Positions 38,334 to 51,490 of a stretch of DNA of 64,000 nt are shown here, one piece after another (within the stretch, counting starts at the first letter, position 1; the number at the start of each line of letters is the position of its first letter). The notes under the pieces are model-generated. The model was given only the letters and a program-made list of their open reading frames with translations. It had not been told where the DNA came from and made no database searches. A program made the translations under genes and the position numbers. Source of the stretch: Tetrahymena elliotti 4EA (taxonomy: Eukaryota > Ciliophora > Oligohymenophorea > Hymenostomatida > Tetrahymenidae); assembly GCA_000231825.2 (NCBI GenBank), contig AFXF02001841.1, forward strand, positions 47,818-111,817, in the 5' to 3' direction.

Positions 38334-41300
38334 ATGATTTATGACATTTCTCCTTAGCTAGCTGGCTTAGAGAGAGCTAATTCTAAAGAACCTGACGATT
38401 ACTTTAAGCAATATCGCATTTAATTCAACTAATCTTAAATCAACATAGATAGCATTCATAAAATAAAATTTAAAAAGCCTGAAGAAGACGAATAAGTTGT
38501 CGGCAACGAGCCTATATCTCTAGTATAAATATAATTTGATAAAATTGCAATATCGCCTATCCAAAATTCTAGAAATTCAAACATTTCAGAAAGTAAGTTT
38601 TACTTTACAATAATAAATACCTTCTTCATAAATTTATTATAATTTAGACTTGTATTTCTGTGTATTGAATTTCTTAAGCACATATATTTTAGAATGTAAA
38701 AATACTAACATTTAATATATTACTATTATAACTAGGTAATAGAAATATACAGAGTGATTCCAATCCTATGAAGCACCTGGGACCATATTCAAATAACATG
38801 GGGAGCGATTAACTTAATGAATTGCATTTAGGAGTTGGTAGTAGTCATTTAAATCCACCTTCAAAATTCAATAATAAGTCATTAGATTTTGACTACTACA
38901 GTTCTAATTAAGGATCTAATCAGATAAACGCATAACAAAGCAACAAAATTATTAATATTAAAGATAAATAATTTGATGAAGAGAGTAAAGATGACCAAGA
39001 AAAATACATGTCCATGCAATAATTAACTATTGAAAAAAAATCATTAAAAAATTAAGACTATGAAGAACTATATGATTACAATTACACTGATAAAGAAGAT
39101 TAATTAAACTCTAAATAAGAACCTAGTTCAATAGGCAAGATGTTAAGATAGTCATTAAAGAGAATGTTTAATCTACTTAAAATTGAAAGTGCTAATTTAG
39201 AACATGAAGTTTAGCTTAACGAAGAGTAATATAGATTGATAAATGATTTAGCATCAGATGTCACAGTTGCATCTGATGAAGTGTCTAAGACCTTAATTTT
39301 TAAAATGATTAAAAATGTTTGCTTTATAACAAAACTGCCAACATTAAACCCATCCCATGTAAATAAATTGAATAATTTTTAGTTAAAATTATAAATTTGA
39401 ACATAATTAACCTTGTTTTATCAAAAAAGTCTTTTCTTTAACCTAAAATCTAAAAATTATTTTTTTTAAATAAATAGACATTTTCCTTAATTTGGGATTC
39501 ACTTTTAATTATTTTTTATTTTTTAGCTTTTATTGTACTCACCATTCAAGTTTTCTTGAATTCTGGGATATATAATGAATAAAATTTAACCAATTAATCA
39601 TGGATGAGACCTACTTTAATTATTGTATTTTTGCAGGATATAATTAAAAACCTAATAACTGGCTATTACTCTAAAGGAAACTATCAATCTGATATGAAAT
39701 TTATTATTTATAGGTATACATTTTTAATAAAATAATTTAGACATAATTTAAATATTATCTTTTAAAAACTAAATAGATATATAATTGAGTATTTCATTTT
39801 CGATTTAATACCCTTTATACCTTTAATTTTGAAAGCCGAATAATATGAAAATTTTGGAATTAAATTAGCTGTTTCTCTTTTGTATTTGTTTAAAATTTCA
39901 ACTATCAAGCAGTGCCTTGAAAGGATTAGGTTATCTTGGAATGTTACTAGTACTAATTATGTTAGAAGATAATTTATTAAATTAATTGTTTGTTACATTT
40001 TTTTCATTCACTTCTTTGCAATAATGTATCATGTAAATTAATTTCTTTATTACTTTGAATTAATTTTTAAATGATTGATTAAAATTTTAGGGTTTAAGTT
40101 TAATTGAAATATCTGAAGATTATGATAGTGATAACACCTGGCTCAAAAGATAAGGTTTATACCCAAACTCATAAAATAATGATATTTAATACCCTTCTGT
40201 ATGGACAAGATATTTATCATCACTAATGCATGCTGCTCTAATATTATCAACTCAAGTTTCTCAATCACCTTAAACTAGATTGGAATAAATGTATTCTATT
40301 CTTGCTTCTTTTTTTTCCTTAGTTCTCTTTGCCTATTTCTTTAATGAATGTAAATTTTTTTTTTCTCACTTTTACTTTCGAGGCTCATTTTAATCTTGAT
40401 TATTAAATATTTAAAGTGTATATATCCTTGAAGAAAATTGATAAAGAAGACTAGAGTTTATTGGAAGAGAAGCGTCATGTTAGTCTTTATATGCAATAAA
40501 TGAATGTATCTGGAAGTATTAGAGGAAGAATTGCTAATTATTTAGAGTATTTACATGAAAAAAAAGCAAATATAAAAGCATTACAGTAAACAGAGCTCGT
40601 TTTAAAAAAGCTTCCAAATAATCTAAAATCTGACCTAATTTACTCTACTAAAAGTTACTTTGTCCCTTATTTCCAATAAATGCTTAAAAAATTTTCTAAA
40701 TCTGCAATTAGCAATGTAAATTTTGAATTATTTTGAAAAAATAAAAATACTAAGATTCTTAATAAATATAAAATAAACCTTACTTAATATATTTTAAAAA
40801 GATTTATAAAATAATTGAAGAAGAGACTTACTAGCCAGGAGAAATAATATTTTAAGAAGGTGACTAATCTTAACCTTCTCTTTATGCAATTATTTCTGGA
40901 AAAGTTGAGTTATATCTTTCTGGTTCTTAAATAATAAACTCATTACAGTCACAATAGATGAGTTCTAATAGGTCGTCTTAGTAAAAATCCTAAAAGTTAC
41001 CAGCTGTAAATCCATCTAAAACTTATACCAGACTATCTCTTCTCAAAAGTAAGGATTGTTTTGGTGAAATAAGCTTTTTTACAAGCCTACCACCTTCTGC
41101 TTCTGCAAGATGCACTGAATTCTGTACAATAGTAAAAATAGATAGATAAAAATTTATAGATCTTCTGAATGAATTAAATTTAGAGGAGGATTTTGAAATG
41201 ATGTGCTTGCTTAGGGATGAAGTAATATTTAAAAAAAATTATAGATGTATTAATGCTCGTTGCTGGTGTTGCTAAAAATTTGGGCATCTTGCTAATTCTT

Positions 41301-43076
41301 GCAAATTAACTCATTTCTATCCACTAAAATCAAGAATAATTTAAGTAAAAATAATTATTTTTTCCAAGCAAACAATAAAATTATTTATTTGAACTACAAA
41401 AAGACAAGGACTTCTAACTATAAATAATAACGCCAGCAGTTTTTTGATAGGAAAAAGTAATCTAAAAAGTTTAAATACTAAACGATCACTTAGAAACAAA
41501 CAAAATTCTTGGAAGACTATGCAGAAGAAATATCAAATTATGTAGAAAAATACTATCCAGGATAAAGTAACCACAGTGATTATCTTCCATCAAGTTAATC
41601 AGCCACAAGTGCAAACTAATAATCTTCGAATACTGAAATATTAAGCGATAAAGTGGTAAGAAAAAATTTATTTTTTTTAAATAGTATTTTTCAACAAACT
41701 TTTAAAAACCATAAATTTAAAATAATAGGAGTATGAGTAGCATATGCATGGTGGCCCTGGCAGTAATTTAGATTTACCACAACCATTTAACTCAAACTTT
41801 AAACCTACAAATACTTTAAATGAGTCTTCTATGTTAAGACAAGCTGCAGGATCATCAAAAGTAAAGCATAAAGTAAATAATTTATAAACAACTTTATTAT
41901 TCTAAGTAAACTTTTCAAAACACAATTAAAAAATAATTGATAAATTTAAACAGGATTCAACAGACAGTGCTGATATGATGCTAAAAGAAATTAAAGACTC
42001 TAAAGGAAGGAAAGATAGTGCTCAAACAAAGAATTCTAATGATTCTTTCATAAAGCACAAAAGCACAAACCGCTCTTCAAATAAAAAAGATTCTCCAGGA
42101 TTAGAAAATATCTAGAAAATAGAATAATAATAATAATAATAGGGGGATTCTTCAAACAAAAGAAAAGAAAGTAGTGATAGCTCATTTTCTAAACCTGAAT
42201 CACTGGTGAGAGACAAAACTCTAAAATCTTAAAAAACAAGAGGTAATATTAATACTTTCAAAAAATGTTTACTTGAAATGATATTAAACTAAACTTTCAT
42301 TTTAGGTACTTAGAAGACCAATAAAACAAATAAAAGTGGATCAAGCATTTATAGAAGTAAGTTTGAGCACTCTGCTCCAAGTTAAAGAATGGACTCTAGA
42401 GCTTCATTTGCTTCTATTACTACTCCTCCTCCTAAAGCTTCAACCCCTCAACAAACTTTATCATAAGGTATTATAATGATTAATTTTTTAATTTCAATAG
42501 AAATAATTATTTTTGTATTTTTAGACATAAAAAATTCAAATTATTCGTAAAAGCAATTTCAGATTTTAAAAAAATTATATTATTTAATGCCTATATAAAG
42601 ATAACACTAAAATATTAGTTACCACATCAGCCACAAAGTAGAATCTCAAAAATAACCCATAACAGCCAGTTATTGCCGTTCCAAGCTTATCTGAAAACCC
42701 AGAATCTTAATAAGACTTGAGTTACGAATTGGTTTTACCTAAAATAGAACTTGTTTTGACTAATAATAACATCCCTAAATAACCACTTATAGATAACTCT
42801 CCTGATCACAATACAAATTTTAGTTCTATGAATTTAGACTAATAATCTTATTACAGCAAATCTGAGAGTAATTTAATTCCTGGTATAAGTTCTCTTTATG
42901 TAGAAAGTCAACATAGGCACTACATTTAGGGTAGCTTACTAGAATTTGACTGTATGAAAAACTTTAAAGTATATAATACAAGAAGTAATCCTATAAATGT
43001 ACTCGAAGCTCCCAGCGTGACAGTTAGCTTACATAAAAGATAGTCAAAAAAAAAGGTTACAATAGTAGCAAGCTGA
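38334..43076 (+). CDS. Cyclic-nucleotide-binding six-TM ion channel (CNG/HCN/EAG superfamily) with zinc knuckle
   Basis: Twelve exons: 38334-38592, 38736-39358, 39478-39713, 39777-40032, 40091-40349, 40417-40715, 40802-41344, 41404-41655, 41729-41872, 41954-42242, 42306-42467, 42619-43076; ~1259 aa. A ~280-residue disordered N-terminus leads to helix S1 (LLIIFYFLAFIVLTIQVFL), then S2-S5, including an S4-like segment LFKISTIKQCLERIRLSWN. The pore region (SSLMHAALILSTQVSQSP) precedes S6 (ILASFFSLVLFAYFF) but has no GYG-type filter. A C-linker follows, then a cNMP-binding domain (~645-790): QPGEIIFQEGDQSQPSLYAI, SGKVELYL, KDCFGEISFF, SARCTEF. Directly after it is CWCCQKFGHLANSC, an exact CX2CX4HX4C zinc knuckle. 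The C-terminus is Ser/Gln-rich with a mixed TAA/TAG polyQ. The last acceptor is ambiguous (42600 or 42618). Confidence 0.9.
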
Positions 43077-43926
43077 AGTATTGTTTATTTATGTAAATAA
43101 AATAAGGTTTAACAAGAAAATTTAGTTAATAAAAATAATATTTTAGTATGATTATTTTTTTGAATAAAATAAAGAAGAATACATTTTTGTATTGTTACTA
43201 TGTTAAATTTATTTAGTTACTTACATAGAATTTATGCATATCATTTTTGAAAATTAGAGGTATTTCGACATCATAAATATTAATTTCTTCTGATTAATAT
43301 TCTAAATATTTCCATCTTACTTTGATTCAAATCTTTTTAATTCACTTACAAAAATATTCCTATTCAAATAAAATACAAATTTTCTCAATTTATTTTGCGC
43401 TTTTAAGTACTTACAAAAATTTATTACATTTTCTATATAAATTAGTGTTCCATAAATCTATATTGTGTTTGTAAATGCTAATGATGGAAGATATCATTTA
43501 AGTATCTTGAAAGATTACTCTCTTCAACCGAAGTATATATTTCTTATTTTTAAGTAACTGTATTTTCTAAGTGAAATGTTTAGATAAAGTTTTATTGTTA
43601 AGTATATTTATGTTTCGTCTTTTCTCCATTTTACTGTATTAATTGAAGACTTTTTAAAATTAAAATTAGATAATTTTTTTTTATAAACTTATTTAGCTTG
43701 AATTTAAATGTATGGAAATTTAAAAGCTCTAATTATTGTATTATTGAGAAAGGTGGTTAGTAAAGTAAATAAATAAAAACTAAAAATACGACCAGCAGGT
43801 AATTAAATAAATTTACATCATAATCTATACATATTAAATGAATTAATTAATCATTTTTTATATTCTATTGATGTGTTTGTTTATTATAAGAAGTATATTT
43901 CTATTTTAATAAAACCCAATTTATTA
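43077..43926. other. Convergent intergenic region, no gene seen
   Basis: Lies between the 3' ends of the channel (+) and the Q/P-rich gene (-). It is A/T-rich, and no supported frame or structural RNA was noticed. Confidence 0.45.
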
Positions 43927-45252
43927 TCACTCAATCTAATCCTAATCTGAAGGAGTAGGAATCAATTTATCATTTTATTTACTTAAAAAAAGTAACAAGT
44001 TAGGGTTATCGCAGCACATTCTAAAGAACTCAAGTACTACGATTATATCTTCTTTACTTTAAAATGAGCTTTTCTTTATCCACTCAGGGGAATAGTTTAC
44101 AATATAATCTTTGAGGACAGATGAATATAATTTATTTTCAATAATCTGTTTGATTGATGTATTATTATACTTTTTATTCTTTATAAATTTATTAAATTTC
44201 TAAATAAAAATTTTCTTTTACTATTAAGAAGGGTTATCTATTCTTTTGATATTCATAGATTCTTCATCATACTTTTTTCCTTCACCTTCGCCTTCATACT
44301 CATATACATAAATATGTTCAAAATAAATATTCACATGCTATGTAAAACCCTTAAGGATATTTTTAAATGCGTTTTATATGTTAACTTCTGAGAGTTATTT
44401 AAGGATGCTTACTTCCTTTGAAGATAATTTAAATATAACTTAGCCTTATTAGTTGTTATTATTATTATTTTCTTTAATTATTTTTTTCGCTTCTTAATTC
44501 GGTGTATATTTTACATTCTGATTTTGATCTTTATGGGTTATATCGATTTATACACTACTCACTTTTGATATTCCATATTATACCTAAGGTTTTAAAATTA
44601 TTTCACTAGTTTACTTGCTATTTTGCTGGATAGGCTGAGTTAGTATTATATCATTAATTTTGCTGCAATTTTGTTACTCTTTCTTTTTTTACTTTAATTG
44701 TGCTTAGTTCTATGGAGGAGAAGTTGAAAACTCCTTATCCTAAATGTACTTTTGCTCATTATTATCAGTTATTTAACTGGTTTTTTCACTTTACATAAGT
44801 TTATTTTCATTATATATATTTTTTTAATGCTATTAATGTATATTCATCTTTTAAGGTGAATAATAGGATTCACTTTTAACTTGAGTTTAATAGCACTATT
44901 CAATATTTTATTAGGGTATATTCATGATACTGCTTTAATTTATATTAACGGGAATCATTTAAATTATTGGTTAACTATTGCATGCTTAGTTTTAGTATTA
45001 ATACTACATAGGATTAAACTAGTTTAATGGAGGATAAGGATGGACTTAAGTATACATTACATAAGGTTAGTAAGGCATTTATTAAGATAATGTATTAACA
45101 GTAACATGTATTGGCAAACAAGGAACGCCCTAAGGTTGTATCATAAAAGGTGGAGAACATTATATTTAAGGGATATTTTAACCTGCCACACTAGCATTTT
45201 CGAATCCTTTAGGATAACAAGTTGGGATGAAAGAATTTTAATAAAAGTTCAT
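43927..45252 (-). CDS. Unknown 441-aa protein with Q/P/Y-rich N-terminus
   Basis: A single minus-strand frame from ATG 45252 (context AAAAATG) to TGA 43927-43929. Residues 1-140 are rich in Pro, Gln, Tyr, Met and Ile (PTCYPKGFENASVAGQNIPQ, PYQPYVMYTQVHPYPP, IIQMIPVNINQSS), a composition seen in prion-like or transcription/RNA-associated low-complexity regions. Residues 140-250 are polar. From about 250 on, a better-folded segment appears (FKNILKGFTQHVNIYFEHIY, an EGEGEG loop, LKDYIVNYSPEWIKKS, VLEFFRMCCDNPNLLLFLS). The opposite strand of 44880-45290 is also open and contains a decoy frame. No family was recognised. An internal ATG lies at 44796 (residue 153). Confidence 0.72.
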
Positions 45253-46543
45253 TTTTATATCACTTTAGATGCTATAGTGTTTATAATATAGAAATCAATA
45301 TAAATTTTATCTTTCTTTCTTTATGATTTTTGAAAGTACTTTTTTTGATTTTTTTAATAATTTTAAATTATGGACAATGAAATGAATTGATTGTTAAAGG
45401 GAGAAAGTAATAAATTATAATCACTTTTAAGAAAGACTTAATAGAAGAAAAAAAAGGATTAATGTAAATATTGTACCTCTTTTTTAAATAGCATGAATTT
45501 ACATATTTTTAATATAATGTTTAACAAAATTAATCTTAAAAAATAGCAAATATTGGGTAAAACTTTTAAACTCTAAACCTAAAATTACAAATCAATCTTC
45601 TTCGTTTTTTCAATAAATAGCTTTTAAATTTGAATGCTTTATATTTGTTAAATAATCACTCAAAAAAATTTTTTTATTCATGTTAATTAAAATGTATTTT
45701 TAAAATACTATCTTAATATACCATCAAAAAATTTCATAAGCTAAAAGATATTTTTATATTTACTTTGCTATTATGGGCTAAAATAATAAAAAATAGACAA
45801 AATATTCATTTTATTCTTGAAAAAAAAAGTTTAATAAGCATGAAACTTAAGTAAATATTTCATTTTTGGTTGGGATTAGATATTTTTAGGATGTTATTTT
45901 TCAATTTGAGGATAAAAAATTATTGCATTAAAAGTTAATTTTATTAATGCTTAAATTGTTATTTGGATTATTTTTTTTACAAATAAAGAAAAATTTTACA
46001 GTTTCAGTATGTTAAAAAATTAATTAATATTATTAAATATTTAGTTTTTAATGACTTAATAAGATTGAAGGATGATATAAATATTCTAATCGAAAATATT
46101 TTATTTTTAAAAAAGTTTCCTTCGCTATTTGGTGATATTAATAAATAGCATAAATACAATTGAAATAATATATAGAATATTTGGAAAGTCATGTTTTTAA
46201 TAGATTTCATTCCTTAATACTAATTTTATCTTGAAAAAAATGAAAATTAGGTATTTAATTTTACTTTTTAGAAAGTAGTAAATAGACTGAATAAATATAT
46301 TTTAGATTATTTAGATGAAGATATCGCAAATATTTTGTTGTGCGTTACTGAAAAAATAAGTAATTAATTCTATATTTTAAAATACTTATAGAAAGAAACT
46401 GCATTTATTTTTATGAATTAAAGTAGTAAGCAATACATCAAAATTAATAAATGAAAAAATTTTATAAATATTTTACTTGATTAAAATTTAAAATTGTATA
46501 ATTTAAAATATTTTGTTTGGCTTAAATAAAATATTTTATATTT
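45253..46543. other. Intergenic region, no gene seen
   Basis: Upstream of the Q/P-rich gene and downstream of the transporter gene, both on the minus strand. It is A/T-rich; the open frame at 46004-46210 (minus) is composed mainly of Ile, Leu, Phe, Lys and Ser and looks like chance. Confidence 0.45.
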
Positions 46544-48965
46544 TCATGATTATTCTTAAAATTTAACTATCTTGTTAGTTTAGACTATCTCGTTATTCAC
46601 TATATCTTCATTCTTTTTGAAATCTTCCTTTTATTGTCTATCAGAAGCTTATGGGACATTTATTTTTTTACTTATTTTTCTTGATTAAGTTACGTTATCA
46701 AAATTAACACCTTCTTATTAATCTTATCTATTATTTGTTTAGTTTTGTTAAGACTAATCAAATTTATTATCATTATTTACTTCTTCAACTACTTCTAAAT
46801 CTTGCTTATTACTCACCACTTTTTAAATTATGATAGCAGATTTTTATTTTTTGCTTCCTCTTTTTAATGGACTCTAGCGCAAAGGAGAATTATTTATGTA
46901 AGTCTGACTTCCTTAACTGCTAAAAATAAAAGTTCCAGTATGGTTGTTTTCAGTATGATTAAATTTATGTGAAGGACTTCCACCATTTACATTTTCTTCA
47001 GTTATTTACTTTTGATTATTAATTTCTCCATCCTCGCAGTCCTTAATATTTGCTAAAGATGTTAAAACTATAGTAGGTGGTTTAGAAGACATATTTCTGC
47101 GATTAAATCTTTTATGAGAGGGAGAAGTATTATAGTCACTTAAATTAACCATTGTTTTGATTTTACGTAAATCGAACATATCTTATATATCCTTAATTGT
47201 GCAGTTATCAATTGGTTACACATATTTTATATTTATTAAAGTGCTAATTAACATTACTCCAGCATAAACTAAAAATGCAGCTTCAAGTCCTAAAGATGAA
47301 ACTAGCAAAGGGAAAGTGTATAAACTTATATACATTAAAATGTAGAACTACATAATATATATTCCTAATCCTTCAGGAGGGCAAATTTCATAAGGATAAC
47401 CTATTCATTTATAAAAAAATTTTAATAACAAATTACTTTTGAAAATTATTTTTTGGAAATTTAAATTAACTGTTAACTGATTATATTTAAAAAATAAAAA
47501 TGGAAAAATAACTTACTCCAATTGAAAGGGCCAACAGTTAAAGAGAAAATCAATCTATGAAAAATAATAAAGAATGCCATTGCTTTATCTTCTCCAGCAA
47601 AGCCGAGTGCACTAAATATGCACTCACAAATAATAAGACCAAAGCACCCATAAATACAAGAGTTCTTTTTTCCAAACCATTAAACAACTTTGTTAGACAA
47701 GGGAGGTAGTAATATATCTCCTAATGTTGTTGCTATAGAAAACATGGTTGCGACATTTGTTGAGTAACTGTTTTCGAAGATTTGAGTAGAGTAAACAGAG
47801 AGTACTGAAACTGCAGTATAGACTGAAGTAACATTTAACTCTAGTGCTAAAATAGTTCTGTATCTATATTTTGCATTAAATAAATCACAGAAACTAATCT
47901 TTTTTTGCTTATCAACTTCTTCATTTTCCTTCTTTACTGCTAAAATAGCTTCCATTTCTCTATCAACATAAGATTATCCATACAACTTTGAAAAGAAATT
48001 CAAAGCACTTTAGTGATCATTCTTTTAAAGTAAATAGAAAGTAGGAGTTTCATCCTTGAACACAAAGATGAAGAAAAGAAGATGGATACCCATTAATATA
48101 GCAGGTAAACTTAAAGGTACATAGAAAAATTTATTTTCAGTATCAGTATGATCAGAAGGTAAACCAAATCCCTATTAAATTAATTAATTAACAATTTCTT
48201 TTTATGAAAAAAAAATACCATAAGGAAAGCTGTCAATACTCCCAAACCTTAGCATCCACTAATTAAAGTGCCACTCTTTGCACGATATTCTGTTACTACA
48301 ACTTCTTAACTGTATAAAGGTGATACAGTTGAAAAAATAGCAAAAGTACTTCCTTAAAGTATTCTTCCTATTATTAAAAAATATTATTAAAATACTGGGG
48401 GTGAGAATGTATGTTTTCTTTAATTAATGAGATATTCTGTTAAATTCTTAATTAATTTGAAACTTTTTAATTTCCCTTTTTCAAGATTAAATTTTTGAAC
48501 TAATGAAATAAATATTTAATCTTTTTTACCTATGATAAGTAATGGAGTGTTTCTGAAAAGAGTCAAGATACTACCAATTATCAGTACAACACTGAATAGC
48601 ATAAGAGACTTTCTTCTTCCCAATTTTTAAGCAAACTCTCCACTCCAAAAAGCTATACTTGCAGCTCCAAGCATAGGAAGTGAGTTACATAAATTGCTAT
48701 ACATAGATTTTTCACTTTCATCCCAGCCATAGATGTAGGGAAGATGATTAAGCATAGTATTGAATTCTGCAGTTACATATCCTGAGAAAAAGGTAAAACA
48801 ACCTGAATGGAAAAATAAAGACCAGAAGCGAAGAGAATTCAAAATCATTTTTTCTTTTTTAGGCTCTTCATTTTGGATGTCTGTAGCTGATTTAGATTCT
48901 TTATCCTTGTTAGACTAGAAATCTATAACAGCAAGAGATGGTATGTTGGGGCAATTTTCAGTCAT
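46544..48965 (-). CDS. Major facilitator superfamily transporter, sugar-porter-like, with long C-terminal tail
   Basis: Four exons: 48530-48965, 48219-48367, 47517-48171, 46544-47400; 698 aa. The N-terminal ~45 residues are polar, then 12 predicted membrane helices span to about residue 470. The inter-helix 2-3 loop carries an MFS motif A variant (GEFAQKLGRRKSLML), the next conserved Arg is in GRILQG, and PLYSQEVVVTEYRAKSGT resembles the sugar-porter PESPR/helix-4 region. The central loop is charged (KKENEEVDKQKK), and helix 7 follows. C-terminal helices contain NWSYPYEICPPEG. The last ~210 residues are a hydrophilic, Asn/Lys/Gln-rich cytosolic tail with no recognised domain, unusually long for the family. 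It is likely a plasma- or endomembrane symporter or facilitator; substrate unknown. Confidence 0.88.
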
Positions 48966-50915
48966 AATTTTATTTCAGGAGATGTTCCTATTTTTATATG
49001 ATCAATATTTATTTTTTTTTTTAATAATTAATAATTATGTGGATTTTAAAATTACTTTTAAAGCAAAATTCTGGTGAATGCAAATAAATTAATGGTTAAT
49101 CCTACATTTATTTAGTTGAGTTTTTTTAATTTAAATATTTTTGAAAAGCGATTATGTTTATGGTTATGAATGTTTTTATGATTAAATTTATCTCTGCTTT
49201 ATGAATTTATCAGAATATGTTAAGTTAATCAAAAATTCTGAGTTACTATGGTTAATAATTTAATCCTTTCCTATTAATGTTATATCTTTTTTTCATACTT
49301 TACTATTTAAATATTTCTTTTATATTTACAAATTAAAATGATTTTTCTTCATCTTACATATTCCTCATCTAGAGATAAATATTGCTTGTTTTAGATTTTA
49401 CAGTATATATTGATAAAATAGCCTATTGCATACCTTAAAAAGGAATTACTTTTTTTGAAAATGTCATTTTATGATGAAATTTCTCTCCTACGAAATTTTA
49501 TTAAGTGAAATGATAAAAAGATTTAGATTATTCATTTGAGTAAAAACATTAATTCATTTCGATTTTTTTTACTCATTTGAAATATCAAAAAATATTTAAG
49601 AGCTTAACAATTCTTTAATTTTAATCTTTTTAAATTTTTTCTTGAATTAAGAGTGTTCTTCAAATCATAAAAAATTGATACCTTAGATATGCTGAAAATT
49701 TATTATTTATGTCACAGCAAATCAAGAAGGCAGACATTAAATTTGATTGTTTTATGATAGGATAGTTAGTATATAATTAAAAAAGACTGTATATAATAAG
49801 TTTGTTCTAATAAAAGACTATAAAATTGAAATAATAAAAATTAATCATCTATTTTTCATAGTGAAAAGATAGTATTCGAATTTTAGGATAAAATATATAT
49901 GCTTATTAATTAAATGTATCAATATTAATTTGCTTAAATACCAATAAATTGTGTTCAAACAAGTAATAATTTTTTATTTGCTAAATTTCAACAGATTTAA
50001 AATTTCAGAGCAAAAAAATAAGACATATTTTTACACTTAAAAAAGAAAAACACAAAAAAAAACGATCTGTATCTAATATAATAGTAAAACTTCAATAAAT
50101 ATATAATAATAGCTTAATAATCTCAGACTCAATTAACCACTCTTGTATAAAGAACCAAGTAAACAAGTAAAATAGAAAATGTTTATATAATAAATTTAGA
50201 CCAGAAATATTTAAAAAAGCATTGCGAATCTTGCATCAGAATTTATTACCTGACGCAGTAAAAAATTAAAAACCTATTTTGAAACAATAAATTTAATCGG
50301 TCACATAGATTTTTTATTAAATCAAATCATTGTTTAATTGTTTATGGTTAAGATACATTAAAATTGATCTTTGAGAAATTCATAATTTATCCATTGGCTG
50401 CTCTTTACAAATATTCGATGTTCCATAAAATTTGATTAAAATTTATTAGAAATATAATCTAATCTCAGCTCTCATGACTTGCAATGATTACATCAATTGG
50501 AAAGAAACATTTAAATTCTTACTATTCTGGTATATTTACTAAATTTTTTGTTTGCTGTTAATTTAGAAGAAAATAAAATGTATTGTTAAAATGATTTCTA
50601 AACACAAAAAAAGATATAGGATTCTTAATAAATGCTTTATGTTTGATGCTTTGCCTAACTTTAAAAACCGAAGCCTTACAAATTGATAAATAAAATTATG
50701 GTCTTCTTTTGAGATGATAGTGTGTGTCATAAATTTGTGTTACTTTTGAAATGGTAAGCTATATCTTTTAGTTTAGCTTCAATTGAGAATTTTAATTTTG
50801 ATTAAACAAATCACAATTTAGAAAATAATATCTAAATACCATATTGACAAACGACGAAAATTAGCTATTTATATAAACATACTTTGATTAGATTAGATTA
50901 GTTGAGGTGACCAAT

Positions 50916-50963
50916 TATTAAAATACGAAATTTGATTCTATCTCTTGAATTCGTATTTTAATA
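50916..50963. repeat. Perfect 14-bp inverted repeat (hairpin)
   Basis: TATTAAAATACGAA at 50916-50929 is matched exactly by its reverse complement TTCGTATTTTAATA at 50950-50963, with a 20-nt loop. It forms the start of the duplicated element; the second copy of that element keeps the left arm with one change but has lost the right arm. Confidence 0.75.
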
Positions 50964-51490
50964 TGCACTATTGAAGTATTTTGCTTAATTTTTTAATTTA
51001 AAACCCAGCTTTCTAAAAATTTAATTTGTTAGCTTATTTGATCAAAAATAAAATATATTATCCACGTGTGTGTTTTCAAGGTAATTAATTTATTAAAAAA
51101 ACATATTTTTAGAGATTAATTTATTCATGCAGATCTCGAAATAATACTAAAGTATTTTTTGGTAATCTAATCTATTTAAATTTTATTTGAATTGATATTT
51201 TAAGATAAAGATTATTTTTTCCAAATTAGTTATCGAGCTTTCTGACAATTTTATTTTTGAGATCTTTTTGTAAATTTATCTAAAAAATATTATCAAATTT
51301 TATTTTTTAACATAATTAATTCATTTAAAACATAATAAAAAGAGTAAAATTTTTTAATTTAAAGAAACAACTCATATTAAAATACTAAATTTGATTCTAT
51401 CTCCTGAATCATTCTTTTATATGAAATATTTAACTATTTTGTTTAGTTTTTTTAATTTTTAAAATCCTTACTTTTTAAAACTCAATTTAT
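50917..51490. repeat. Diverged direct repeat, two ~115-bp copies 459 bp apart
   Basis: Copies at about 50917-51032 and 51376-51490. Both run ATTAAAATAC-AAATTTGATT, CTATCTC-TGAAT, then TATTTTG-TTA-TTTTTTAATTT, AAA-CC, CTTTCTA or CTTTTTA, AATTTA. The first ~35 bp are almost identical between copies. It is noncoding and may be a remnant of a mobile or macronuclear-retained repetitive sequence. Confidence 0.6.

Noticed and set aside
45106..45291. Plus-strand open frame starting MYWQTRNALR
   Set aside because: It is the antisense of the Q/P-rich minus-strand gene, whose frame continues in phase into the downstream domain and has the more biologically typical composition.
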